10,448 nucleotides of DNA from Anaerolineae bacterium (GCA_025454565.1 JALOOE010000336.1:1-10448), one strand, 5' to 3'. Shown: positions 1-6,965, counted from the first letter of the stretch. Notes: generated by a model not told the origin, from the letters alone. A program made the numbers and translations.

Positions 1-28
1 ACAAAAGGAGCGACTTGACCGGTTCTCG

Positions 29-1522
29 CTACGCCGCAGGGGGCTTTTTCACGAATACCTGTCGCGCCGCGGGCAGCACAGCCCGATCCGCCAGGATTAA
101 CAGGTGATCCCCTGGCTCCAGGAGCGTGTTGCCGTCTGGCACGATGTGCTCGCTGCCGCGGCCGATCAGCACGATCAGCGCGCCGCGGGGCAGGCCCAGT
201 TCCAACACCTGTCGACCGACCGCTGCGGAACCCGCCGGCACGACCATCTCCAGGAGATCGCCTTTCAGCCAGTCGTCACGCGTCACCCCCAGCGGCGGAC
301 GCGGCGGCGCTGTTCGTACAGCCGTGACCTTCAGCCAGCGGGCAACGACAGAGATCGTCGTCCCCTGGATCAATACCGAAGTCAAGACGACGAAAAAGAC
401 GATATCGAAGACTAAATCCGCCTGCGGTAGACCGGCCAATTGGGGGAAGGTTGCCAGGATGATCGGCACGGCCCCGCGCAGACCGACCCAGGCGATCATC
501 GTTTGATCGCGGGCGGGCAGGCGGAAGGGCAGCAGCGTCAGCACGATGCCGATGGGCCGGGCAATGAAGATCAGGAACAGGGCGGCCAGCAGCGCCACGC
601 CGGCCACCGCGGGCAGCCGGGAGGGGAAGACCAGCAGCCCCAGCGCCAGGAACATGGCGATCTGCATCAGCCACGCCAGGCCGTCGTGGAAGCGCAGCAG
701 GCTGCGCTTGTGGATGAAATCGCCGCGAGCCATGATCAGGCCGGCCAGATAGACCGCCAGAAAGCCGTTGCCGCCCAGCATCGCGGTGCCCGCATAGGTC
801 AGCAGCGTGAGCGCGACGGTCAGCACGGGATACAGCCCTTCGACGTGCAGCCGGACATGATTGACGATCCACGCCATCGCCTGCCCCATGCCGTAACCGA
901 AGAGGGCGCCTAACAGCATCTGCTGGAAGAACGCGGGCACCAGGCGCAGCAGATTGGCCTCAGGGGTGGTCAGCAGCCCGGTGAGCGCGACTGTGAGGAA
1001 GACCGCCATCGGATCATTGCTGCCCGACTCCAGCTCCAGCAGCGGTTCCAGCGGCTCGCGCAGGCGTACACTGCGGGCGCGCAGCACGGTGAAGACGGCG
1101 GCCGCATCGGTGGATGAGACGATGGCGCCCAGCAGCAGCCCTTGCAGCAACGTGAACCTGAGCGCGACCACCGCAAACAACCCCATCAGGGCCGCAGTCA
1201 GCAGCACGCCCACGGTGGAGAGCGCCAGGCCGTGGGCCAGCACCGGCCGGATGCGCGCCCAATCGGTGTCCAGCCCGCCGGCGTAGAGGATGAAGACCAG
1301 CGCGATCACGCCGAGCCACTGCGCCAGGCGCGGATCATCGAAGTAGATGCCGCCCGGCCCGTCGGAGCCGGCCAGCATGCCGATGACCAAGAAAAGCGCC
1401 AGGGCGGGCACGCCCAGCCGCCCCGATGCCTTGCTGGCAAGGATGCTGACCAGCAAAAGAACGGCGGCGCCGAGTAGGAGGTATTCCAGAGGCGTTTGTG
1501 AGACCGGTGTGCTCCCGATCAT
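29..1522 (-). CDS. nhaP2: CPA1-type K+(Na+)/H+ antiporter with C-terminal TrkA-C (RCK_C) domain
   Basis: A 497-residue inner-membrane antiporter that exchanges protons for K+ or Na+. About twelve hydrophobic segments fill residues 10-395. They carry the CPA1 hallmarks: a TD pair at 138-139 in SSTDAAAVF, the ion-binding ND pair at 169-170 in ESGSNDP, and GLRGAVPI at 347-354. Residues about 422-490 form a cytosolic TrkA-C domain, usually a ligand-sensing regulatory module. This order matches the CvrA/NhaP2 potassium/proton antiporter family. The E. coli protein is longer and ends in a CorC-like domain, which is absent here. ATG lies two bases after the stop of the upstream PsiE-like gene and has only a weak GAAG ribosome site, so translational coupling is likely. 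Family assignment is firm; the transported ion cannot be read from sequence. Confidence 0.93.
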   Translation of the reverse strand: MIGSTPVSQTPLEYLLLGAAVLLLVSILASKASGRLGVPALALFLVIGMLAGSDGPGGIYFDDPRLAQWLGVIALVFILYAGGLDTDWARIRPVLAHGLALSTVGVLLTAALMGLFAVVALRFTLLQGLLLGAIVSSTDAAAVFTVLRARSVRLREPLEPLLELESGSNDPMAVFLTVALTGLLTTPEANLLRLVPAFFQQMLLGALFGYGMGQAMAWIVNHVRLHVEGLYPVLTVALTLLTYAGTAMLGGNGFLAVYLAGLIMARGDFIHKRSLLRFHDGLAWLMQIAMFLALGLLVFPSRLPAVAGVALLAALFLIFIARPIGIVLTLLPFRLPARDQTMIAWVGLRGAVPIILATFPQLAGLPQADLVFDIVFFVVLTSVLIQGTTISVVARWLKVTAVRTAPPRPPLGVTRDDWLKGDLLEMVVPAGSAAVGRQVLELGLPRGALIVLIGRGSEHIVPDGNTLLEPGDHLLILADRAVLPAARQVFVKKPPAA

Positions 1523-1524
1523 GG

Positions 1525-1938
1525 TTACTTCGTATGAGGCGACATCGTGCGCTTCACGAAATAGAACGCCACCGCCAGCGCCACAATGATCGCACTGATA
1601 CCGATCAACGTCAGGCTGGGGAGATCTTTGACCTCCAGCGTAATGACCTTGCGAGCGATGGCGATCATCGCCACTTCCAGGACCACTTCTACATGGACAA
1701 CGTGGTCATCGAAGTACGCCTTAATGGTCTCCAGGAGCTCGACGCCGATCAGCACGAGCAGGAAGAAGCCGAAGATATCCAGTAATTCCTCGACGTCCAA
1801 CAACAAGATCGGCGCGGTGAGGATGTCCTGGATCAGCAGCCAGCCCAGGTCTACGGTGGTCAGGAGCAGAACGACGGTCATCATCACGATGAGCGCTGTG
1901 ACGATGATCCGTTCGATGATGTGCAGGAACCGGGTCAT
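1525..1938 (-). CDS. psiE: PsiE-like (phosphate-starvation-inducible E family) membrane protein
   Basis: A 137-residue integral membrane protein with four predicted helices at about residues 10-38, 48-72, 84-102 and 108-130. The central ELLDIFGFFLLVLIGVELLE and following HVEVVLEVAMIAIARK stretches match the PsiE family. PsiE members are induced by phosphate starvation in enterobacteria, but their biochemical role is unknown. The start is supported by GGAGG seven bases upstream of ATG. The gene follows the 30-residue membrane ORF by 21 bases and ends two bases before the antiporter start, so it sits inside a tight membrane-protein cluster. The symbol reflects family membership only. No phosphate-regulon operator was recognised upstream. 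Confidence 0.85.
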   Translation of the reverse strand: MTRFLHIIERIIVTALIVMMTVVLLLTTVDLGWLLIQDILTAPILLLDVEELLDIFGFFLLVLIGVELLETIKAYFDDHVVHVEVVLEVAMIAIARKVITLEVKDLPSLTLIGISAIIVALAVAFYFVKRTMSPHTK

Positions 1939-1959
1939 GGCGTGCCTCCGGGGATGGAA

Positions 1960-2052
1960 TCAACGGTTTTGTAGGAGGGCGAAGATCGCTGATAGCGTCA
2001 GGATCAGGAAGCCGATACCAAGTGCCAATGCCGTCGAGAGCCTTTGTCGCAT
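1960..2052 (-). CDS. Small single-helix membrane protein, 30 residues, unknown function
   Basis: A short reading frame between the ferric-reductase-like gene and psiE. It encodes 30 residues: a positively charged start (MRQR), then a continuous hydrophobic stretch (STALALGIGFLILTLSAIFALL) and a QNR end. This is the classic layout of a one-pass small membrane protein with a cytoplasmic N terminus by the positive-inside rule. GGAGGA lies about four bases before the ATG, a strong Shine-Dalgarno match. The stop TGA is 21 bases before the psiE start, and the ATG is 15 bases from the reductase stop. Spacing and direction place it in the same transcript. I recognise no family. It might be an accessory or stabilising subunit of a neighbouring membrane protein, but that is inference from position. 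Confidence 0.65.
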   Translation of the reverse strand: MRQRLSTALALGIGFLILTLSAIFALLQNR

Positions 2053-2067
2053 GTCGTCCTCCCCAGC

Positions 2068-3411
2068 CTACACCAGGTTGAACCGCTCGGTGTGGATGTC
2101 GCCCATGTCCACCCCCAGGCCGATCAGGGCGCGTTCGACGGCGTCCATCATCGGCTGTGGGCCGCACATGAAGACCTCGTAGACGTTGCGCCGCTCGCTG
2201 CGGGGCAGGTGGCGGCGCAGCACCTCGGCGGTGACGAAGCCGCGCTCGCCGTCCCACCCCTCCGGCGGCCGTTCCAACACGTAGACCACGCGCAGGTCGA
2301 GCCGGCCGGTCGTGCGCAGCGCCTCGATTTCCTCCCGGAAGGTGACGCCTTCCCAGTCCCGGTTGGCGTAGATCAGCGCCAGCGGCCGGCAGTCGCCGCG
2401 GTCGGCCAGGGTGCGCAGGATGCTCATGATCGGCGTGATGCCGACGCCGCCGGCGATGAAGACGAAGCCGGCCGCGTGGTCGTGGCGGTCGGTGGTGAAT
2501 GCGCCGTGCGGGCCGTCCAGGTAGACGCGCTCGCCGGGCCGCACCTCGCCGATCTGCCCCGTGAAATCGCCCAGCGCCCGGATGGTGAAGCCCAGCCGGT
2601 TGGGATCTTCCGCGCTGGAGGAGAAGGAGAAGGGGTGCTCCCGGTCGGCGAAGGGGGAACTGCGCAGCGTCAGCCAGGCGAACTGGCCGGGGTGGAAGGT
2701 CATGCCCCCGTGCCCTTCCGGCCGGAGCGTCAGCGTCCAGGCGGTGCCGCGCTCGGGCTTGACCTCGGCCACTACATAGGGCCGGCGCAGCTCCAGCCAC
2801 GGCTTGACGCCCCGTACATAGGCCAGCAGCCCCACCCAAAAGACGCCGTAGGCGATCCAGAATGCCTGCTTCCAGGGTACGCCGACGTAGTAGCCCACCA
2901 GCACGATGTGCCCCATCGCCAGCGCCACGGCCGCGGTCGCCAGGATGCCGTGCCCGATACGCCATTCGTCGTAGTGGAGCTTGAGCTGCCGGCGCCAGAG
3001 CGAGATCGCCACCAGCCCGATCAGCGCCAATACCGCCGTGACCCCGAAGCGGGCGCGCCAGGGCGCAGTGACCAGGTTCAGCAGGCCCAGCCGCGCCGGG
3101 TCCTCGATGAAAAGGATCAGCGGGTGGGCCAGTACGATGGCGAACGCCACCAGGGAGATTTGCCGGTGGAAGAAGTAGACGATGTCGCTGCCGTAGGGCG
3201 CTTTCAACCAGCGAAAACGCGCAGTCAGCACGAATTGGAGGCACATCATCGCCAGCCCGGCGAACCCCAGCGCCACCGAAAACTCGCGCCAGAACCCGCG
3301 GCCGGGCGGCGTCGGCCCGACCAACAGCAGGAACAGCGGCGCCAGGGTCAGGAGCAGGTAAAGGGCGATCCAGAGGATGCCTAGCAGGTAACGTTTGGTC
3401 GTTTGGTTCAT
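2068..3411 (-). CDS. Ferric-reductase-like transmembrane flavohaem oxidoreductase
   Basis: A 447-residue membrane protein that should pass electrons from NAD(P)H through FAD to membrane haems and on to an acceptor. Residues 1-200 hold about six helices of the ferric-reductase-like domain. Two histidine pairs, H82/H96 and H154/H168, are each 14 residues apart, the spacing expected for two stacked b-type haems. The cytosolic half contains the FAD motif HPFSFSS (259-265), the NAD(P)H loop GGVGITP (321-327) and the CGP motif (416-418), ending in ERFNLV as in FNR-type modules. The ATG at 3411 overlaps the TGA of the upstream FAD-oxidoreductase remnant in an ATGA junction, so I prefer it to any longer reading. 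The in-frame extension upstream is antisense-like filler. The physiological acceptor (iron, oxygen or quinone) is unknown. Confidence 0.9.
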   Translation of the reverse strand: MNQTTKRYLLGILWIALYLLLTLAPLFLLLVGPTPPGRGFWREFSVALGFAGLAMMCLQFVLTARFRWLKAPYGSDIVYFFHRQISLVAFAIVLAHPLILFIEDPARLGLLNLVTAPWRARFGVTAVLALIGLVAISLWRRQLKLHYDEWRIGHGILATAAVALAMGHIVLVGYYVGVPWKQAFWIAYGVFWVGLLAYVRGVKPWLELRRPYVVAEVKPERGTAWTLTLRPEGHGGMTFHPGQFAWLTLRSSPFADREHPFSFSSSAEDPNRLGFTIRALGDFTGQIGEVRPGERVYLDGPHGAFTTDRHDHAAGFVFIAGGVGITPIMSILRTLADRGDCRPLALIYANRDWEGVTFREEIEALRTTGRLDLRVVYVLERPPEGWDGERGFVTAEVLRRHLPRSERRNVYEVFMCGPQPMMDAVERALIGLGVDMGDIHTERFNLV

Positions 3412-4849
3412 GCGCTTCTTGTTCTCAACACCGTCTGGGCCGCGTGGTAGCCGCACATGCCGTGCACGCCGCCGCCGGGCGGGGTAGACGCCGAACATAG
3501 ATAAATCCCCGCAGCGGGTGTGGCATACGGGTTGCGGCTGAGCACCGGCCGGGCGAAGAACTGCGGCAGGTCCTGCGCGCCGCCGATGATGTCGCCGCCG
3601 ACGTAGTTTGGGTTGTACGCCTCGAAATCGGCGGGCGCCATGACATGCCGCGCCAGGATGCGCGTCTTGAAGCCAGGCGCGAAGCGCTCGACCTGCGCCT
3701 CGAAGCGCTCGATCATCTCGTGGGGCAAGATGCCATCTTGCCCCACGTGTAGATTCGGCACGTGGCAGTAGGCCCAGGCCGTATGTTTGCCCGCCGGGGC
3801 GCGGGTCGGGTCGAAGAGGCTGGGCTGCACCAGGATGATGTAGGGCTGTTGTGGATGCTGCCCCTCCCAGCCGGCCCGCTCCGAAGTGGCGATCTCGGTC
3901 AGCGTGCCGCCCAGGTGCACCGTGCCCGCACGGCGACACGCATCGGCAGTCCACGGGATCGGGCCATCCAGCGCCCAGTCAAGCTTGAACGCGGCCGGGC
4001 CATGGCGGTAGCGCGCCAGCACGCGTCGGTAGGCTGCGGGTAGCCGATCGCCCGCGATGCGGAGCAGGTTGACCGGGCTGACATCGAACAGGAGCGCCCT
4101 GGCGGGAACGCGGTCACGGGCTGGCCGGTGACGATCTCGCCGCCCAGGTCGCGCAGATAGGCGGCCAGGGCGTCGGCGATAGCTTGTGAGCCGCCCTGGG
4201 CCACGGGCCAGCCGACCGCATGCCCGGCCATGGCCAGAATCAGCCCGAAGGCGGCGCTGCCGGGCCGTTCCAGCGGCAGGATCGCATGGGCGGCCATGCC
4301 GGCAAAGAGCGCCCGCGCGCGCTCTCCCCGGAACCAAAGCCGGGCCAACAGGGACGCCGGCAGCAGCGCTGCGACGCCGAATCTGATCAACGCCAGGGGA
4401 TGGCGTGGCGGCAACGGCGGCGGGCCTAGCAGATCCTCGGTCACCGCGGCCCAACGCTTGACCAGCGGCCCCATCAGCCGGTGATACGCGGCTGCATCTC
4501 GTCCCAGTCCGGCGGCCGTCGCCCCCACCGACCGTTCCAGCAAGACCGCGGTGCCGTCGTCCAGCGGGTGGGCCAGGGGCAGGGACGGCTCAATCCAGCG
4601 TAGTCCGCAGCGATCCAGCGGCAGGTCACGGAAGAAACGGGACGAGAGGGCCAGCGGATGCACCGCCGAACAAACATCGTGCCGGAAGCCGGGCAGCGTC
4701 AGCAGGGCTGTGCGCGTCCCACCGCCCACCGTGGCCGCAGCCTCGATCACCCGCACCGACCGGCCCGCGCGCGCCAGCGTCACTGCCGCCGCCAGACCGT
4801 TCGGCCCCGCGCCGATGATGATGGCGTCGTAGATATCCGATCGTGACAT
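3408..4849 (-). pseudogene. Phytoene-dehydrogenase-like FAD oxidoreductase, frameshifted
   Basis: Two frames together encode one protein of about 480 residues, normal for the COG1233-type NAD(P)/FAD oxidoreductases. The N-terminal part starts at ATG 4849 (MSRSDIYDAIIIGAGPNG) and has the dinucleotide-binding GAGPNG loop and a GGG at the end of the first FAD motif. It reads correctly to VTAF near 4110. The rest (ARALLFDVSPVNLL, then VDWALDGPIPW-like LDWALDGPIPW, ending GIYLCSASTPPGGGVHG and GYHAA) continues in another frame. The switch needs a net loss of one base (or 3n+1) between about 4095 and 4112. From memory of relatives, a few residues seem missing there, so a longer deletion is possible. 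A 29-base palindrome lies in frame at 3719-3747. The gene overlaps the reductase by four bases. Sequencing error is an alternative to true decay. Confidence 0.85.
3719..3747. repeat. Perfect 29-base palindrome (14+1+14) inside the FAD-oxidoreductase gene
   Basis: The left arm is CGTGGGGCAAGATG, one spacer base follows, then the exact complement CATCTTGCCCCACG. It is read in frame as HVGQDGILPHE between the conserved blocks CHVPN and MIERFEAQVERFAPG. That join is about seven residues longer than I expect for this family. The architecture is the same as the element at 5736-5764. The most likely reading is a small mobile or REP-like palindrome that has inserted into the coding region. Confidence 0.85.
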
Positions 4850-4891
4850 GCTGCTCTCTCGCGCGATTGGCATCGCATCAACGGCTGCGAA

Positions 4892-4957
4892 GCCGACTTT
4901 AGTCGACTGGCAAAGTCGGCGCAGGGACTTTGCAGTGGTAGCTTCGATTTTAAAGTC
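4892..4957. repeat. Cluster of alternating GACTTT/AAAGTC motifs forming overlapping hairpins
   Basis: Four copies of one hexamer lie in alternating orientation: GACTTT at 4895-4900, AAAGTC at 4912-4917, GACTTT at 4926-4931 and AAAGTC at 4952-4957. Two mutually exclusive perfect hairpins result: GCCGACTTT (4892-4900) with AAAGTCGGC (4912-4920), and GCAAAGTC (4910-4917) with GACTTTGC (4926-4933). The first loop also holds the palindrome AGTCGACT (4901-4908). The cluster fills the gap between the protein of unknown function and the FAD-oxidoreductase start, and supplies the former's TAA stop. It looks like a dispersed intergenic repeat. A regulatory or terminator role is possible, but there is no T-run. 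Confidence 0.75.
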
Positions 4958-5711
4958 GCCGAGAATCTCGTCCCAACGCCCGTCCCAACCACCGGGCCGG
5001 CGCGGCAAGATGGTACAGGATCGTCCGAATCTGAGCGTTGTGCCAGACGTTACCGGCGCGACGCCACTGGACGTGCGGATCGAGCAGTTGCCGATCCACC
5101 TCCACCGGCTGCCCTTTGACCCCAAAATGCGCCGCCAGCTCGGTCAACACGTGTTCCCAGATGTAATCCTGCAGCCTGGAACCCATGACTCGGAACGCCA
5201 ACTCGTAAATCGGGTCGCTGGCGCGCGCCAACCCTTGCACCTGCGCCACGGTGACACCCTCTTCGGTGTACGCGCTCATGGTCACCCAGCCCGCCTCCGG
5301 GTGGCCTTCGGGCGTCATCAGGGTGAACGACTCCTCGTCGGCATAGAGCACCACGACGCCGGTGGCGATCGGCCCGCCGGGCGTCCAGGCGTTGATCAGA
5401 ACGACCTCACCCGGCGCGATGCCGCCCGGCGACGGGTAGAAGCGGTTCTCGGCCGGCTTGAAGCGCGGCAGTTCAGCCTTCCACTCGGCGACCACCTCGG
5501 CCGGGGTGACGGACGCGACCGTGAGGGGGATGCGGAAGGTCTTTTGCCAGAGCTGGCCGAACCCTTGCAGCGGCCCCATCGCGCGGCGGCCTGCCACGTT
5601 CAGGTTGAGCGCCTCGGGCGGCGCGTCGGGCGCCTTCAGCTCGTCCACGCGCTGCGCCCAGTAGGGATGAGAGGATTTGGATTGAGATCGCTCCGCGCTG
5701 GCGTCAGGCAT
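4950..5711 (-). CDS. Uncharacterised protein, possibly DUF1990-like
   Basis: A soluble protein of 253 residues with no signal peptide or membrane segment. I chose ATG 5711 (MPDASAERSQ) because GGAGAGG lies three bases upstream; an in-frame start at 5753 would add 14 residues and overlap the palindrome before it. The middle of the protein has a beta-rich pattern: PGEVVLIN, then GVVVLYADEESFTLMTPEGHPEAGW, then VQGLARASDPIYELAF. That layout, with a GHPE block followed by an ARASDP block, resembles DUF1990 proteins, but I am unsure. The last residues (RDSRRL and TAA) run into the GACTTT repeat cluster, so the original C terminus may have been altered. It lies 48 bases after the STAS gene and may be co-transcribed with it. 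Function unknown. Confidence 0.75.
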   Translation of the reverse strand: MPDASAERSQSKSSHPYWAQRVDELKAPDAPPEALNLNVAGRRAMGPLQGFGQLWQKTFRIPLTVASVTPAEVVAEWKAELPRFKPAENRFYPSPGGIAPGEVVLINAWTPGGPIATGVVVLYADEESFTLMTPEGHPEAGWVTMSAYTEEGVTVAQVQGLARASDPIYELAFRVMGSRLQDYIWEHVLTELAAHFGVKGQPVEVDRQLLDPHVQWRRAGNVWHNAQIRTILYHLAAPARWLGRALGRDSRRL

Positions 5712-5735
5712 AGCCTCTCCTTGTTTGTTCGACCG

Positions 5736-5764
5736 TGTAGCGCAAGATGTCATCTTGCGCTACA
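5736..5764. repeat. Perfect 29-base palindrome (14+1+14) between the STAS gene and its downstream neighbour
   Basis: The left arm is TGTAGCGCAAGATG, one base separates, and the right arm CATCTTGCGCTACA is its exact complement. It shares size, one-base spacer and the GCAAGATG core with the element at 3719-3747. The TAG stop of the STAS gene (5760-5762) lies inside the right arm. In the minus-strand transcript it would form a 14-bp hairpin with a minimal loop, but no T-run follows, so it is not a standard intrinsic terminator. It might protect or process the mRNA between two genes. Confidence 0.88.
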
Positions 5765-6107
5765 GCGCCTCGACCGCCTGGGCCTCGGTCGTGTAGACCC
5801 GGATCCCTTCATCCAGTCCGGTCGTGCGGAAGACGCGGCGGTAGTGATCGTTCAGGCCGGTGACAACCAGCCGGCGGCCCTGGCCGCGCAGGCGCGCCTC
5901 CAGCCGCACCAGCAGACCTGCGCCCTTGTTGTTCATGTAGGTCAGGCCGCTGAAATCAAGGATGATCCCCTGCGCGCCCCCTGCGACCGCCTCCGCCACG
6001 GCCGCGTCCAACGGCTTCTCCGCCAGGCGGGTCAACTCGCCATGGATCGCCAGCGTCGTCGCCTCCGCAGTCGGCCGGCGAATATCAATCGTCACTTTCG
6101 CATCCAT
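5760..6107 (-). CDS. STAS-domain protein (anti-sigma-factor antagonist family) with altered phosphorylation site
   Basis: A 115-residue single-domain cytosolic protein with the STAS fold: strands around VTIDIRR and TTLAIHG, a helix at 31-43, the central strand IILDFSGLTYM (48-58), helices at 62-74 and strand RRLVVTGL. Family members such as SpoIIAA bind and release sigma-factor-binding kinases, and are switched off by phosphorylation of a serine in a DSSG loop. Here the loop reads N59-N60-K61-G62, so neither serine is present. ATG 6107 is favoured by GGAGGA eight bases upstream; the in-frame stretch before it lacks a ribosome site. No kinase or phosphatase partner is adjacent. The stop codon is contributed by the palindrome at 5736-5764. 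Either a phosphorylation-independent scaffold or a constitutively active antagonist would fit. Confidence 0.85.
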   Translation of the reverse strand: MDAKVTIDIRRPTAEATTLAIHGELTRLAEKPLDAAVAEAVAGGAQGIILDFSGLTYMNNKGAGLLVRLEARLRGQGRRLVVTGLNDHYRRVFRTTGLDEGIRVYTTEAQAVEAL

Positions 6108-6199
6108 ATGCCGCTCCTCCAAGCATTGGAGCGCGAGCGCCGCAGCCACTTCGTAGCCAATACAAGAACGCAGCCCAGGCTCACGCTGAACTATCTTGC

Positions 6200-6229
6200 A
6201 TTCTACCATGAACCTGCGTAGTGTCTCCA
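6200..6229 (-). promoter_or_regulatory. Possible sigma-70-type promoter for the STAS gene
   Basis: On the minus strand TGGAGA (6224-6229) and TAGAAT (6200-6205) are separated by 18 bases. The -10 matches consensus at five of six positions and the -35 at four of six. Transcription would give a leader of roughly 85-90 bases before the ATG at 6107. In such GC-rich DNA a match of this quality is suggestive only. Confidence 0.3.
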
Positions 6230-6248
6230 GGCGCCGGTGACGCGCCTG
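6228..6248 (-). terminator. Perfect 7-bp hairpin between the zinc peptidase and STAS genes
   Basis: CAGGCGC (6228-6234) and GCGCCTG (6242-6248) pair perfectly around a seven-base loop. It begins 18 bases after the zinc-peptidase stop, read on the minus strand, where a terminator would be expected. No T-run follows, so factor-independent termination is uncertain. Confidence 0.35.
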
Positions 6249-6266
6249 ACACACGAGCAGACCACG

Positions 6267-6965
6267 TTACTCTTCCTGGCGACCCGTCAGCAAGAAGACA
6301 TAGTACAGCAACGTCGAGATCGCCTGCACCGCGCCGGCCACATACGTCATGGCCGCCGCGTTGAGCACGGCATTGACCCCGCGCATCTCATTGCCGATCA
6401 CGATGCCGCTGGCGACGAGTTGCTGCTTGGCCCGCCGAGTGGCATCGAACTCCACCGGCAGCGTTACCAACGCAAACAGCGCCACTGCTGCGAAGAGTCC
6501 CACACCAACCCACGCCAGCGTCGTGCCGAACGCGCTGGTCATGAACAGCCCGACCATGAAGATGATCGGCCCGATCCAGCTCCCGATCTGCACCGTCGGT
6601 ACCATGGCGCTGCGCAGTTGCAGTGGCGCATAGTTCAGCTTATGCTGCATGGCATGGCCCGCCTCATGCGCGGCCACCCCGGCTGCTGAGAGGCTCTGTC
6701 CGTCATATACATCCGGGCTGAGCCGCAGCACGCGCTTGCTCGGATCGTAGTGATCGCTCAAAAAACCCTCGACCCGCTCGACCTGCACATCATACAACCC
6801 GTTGCCATCCAAGACCTGGCGCGCCACCTGGGCGCCGGTCAGTCCGCGTGCGGTGCGGATTTGGGCGTTCTGACGAAACGCCGATTGCGTCCGCCACTGC
6901 GCCCACAAGCCCAAAACCAGGGCCGGCAGGCTGAACAACAGATACAGTCCCCAGCTCTCTAACAT
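6267..6965 (-). CDS. YugP-type membrane zinc metallopeptidase (Zn_peptidase_2 family)
   Basis: A 232-residue membrane protease. An N-terminal anchor helix (about 5-24) precedes a catalytic region with the zinc motif HEAGH (H100, E101, H104). Two or three further helices follow at about 127-145, 149-170 and 206-226. PVEFDA at 171-175 contains a conserved acidic residue that probably supplies the third zinc ligand. The order anchor, RLSPDVYDGQS, AAHEAGHAMQH, PVEFDATRRA is characteristic of YugP-like neutral zinc metallopeptidases. Substrates are not well defined; roles in membrane protein quality control are assumed. ATG 6965 has GGAG eight bases upstream, and the longer in-frame reading to 7058 lacks this support. 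It stands alone, with about 160-170 bases of non-coding DNA on each side, so it is probably monocistronic. Confidence 0.92.
   Translation of the reverse strand: MLESWGLYLLFSLPALVLGLWAQWRTQSAFRQNAQIRTARGLTGAQVARQVLDGNGLYDVQVERVEGFLSDHYDPSKRVLRLSPDVYDGQSLSAAGVAAHEAGHAMQHKLNYAPLQLRSAMVPTVQIGSWIGPIIFMVGLFMTSAFGTTLAWVGVGLFAAVALFALVTLPVEFDATRRAKQQLVASGIVIGNEMRGVNAVLNAAAMTYVAGAVQAISTLLYYVFLLTGRQEE

Noticed and set aside
1721..3244. A 507-residue minus-strand open frame in another phase
   Set aside because: It is overlapped by psiE, the small membrane ORF and the reductase in their proper frames, and it is rich in R, G and P without motifs.
2044..3384. A 446-residue plus-strand open frame opposite the ferric-reductase-like gene
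   Set aside because: It is antisense to a gene with complete motifs. Its composition is Q/H/R/A/P-rich with no recognisable domain, as expected of a GC-rich shadow frame.
4090..4115. Programmed -1 ribosomal frameshifting to make the full FAD oxidoreductase
   Set aside because: The region has no X-XXY-YYZ heptamer or obvious downstream pseudoknot, and this enzyme family is not known to use recoding.
5736..5764. An intrinsic terminator
   Set aside because: The stem is perfect but no T-run follows in either direction, and the next gene is only 25 bases away on the same strand.
4848..6221. A 457-residue plus-strand open frame covering the DUF1990-like and STAS genes
   Set aside because: It spans two intergenic repeats and two convincing minus-strand genes with good ribosome sites. 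Its composition is that of a shadow frame.
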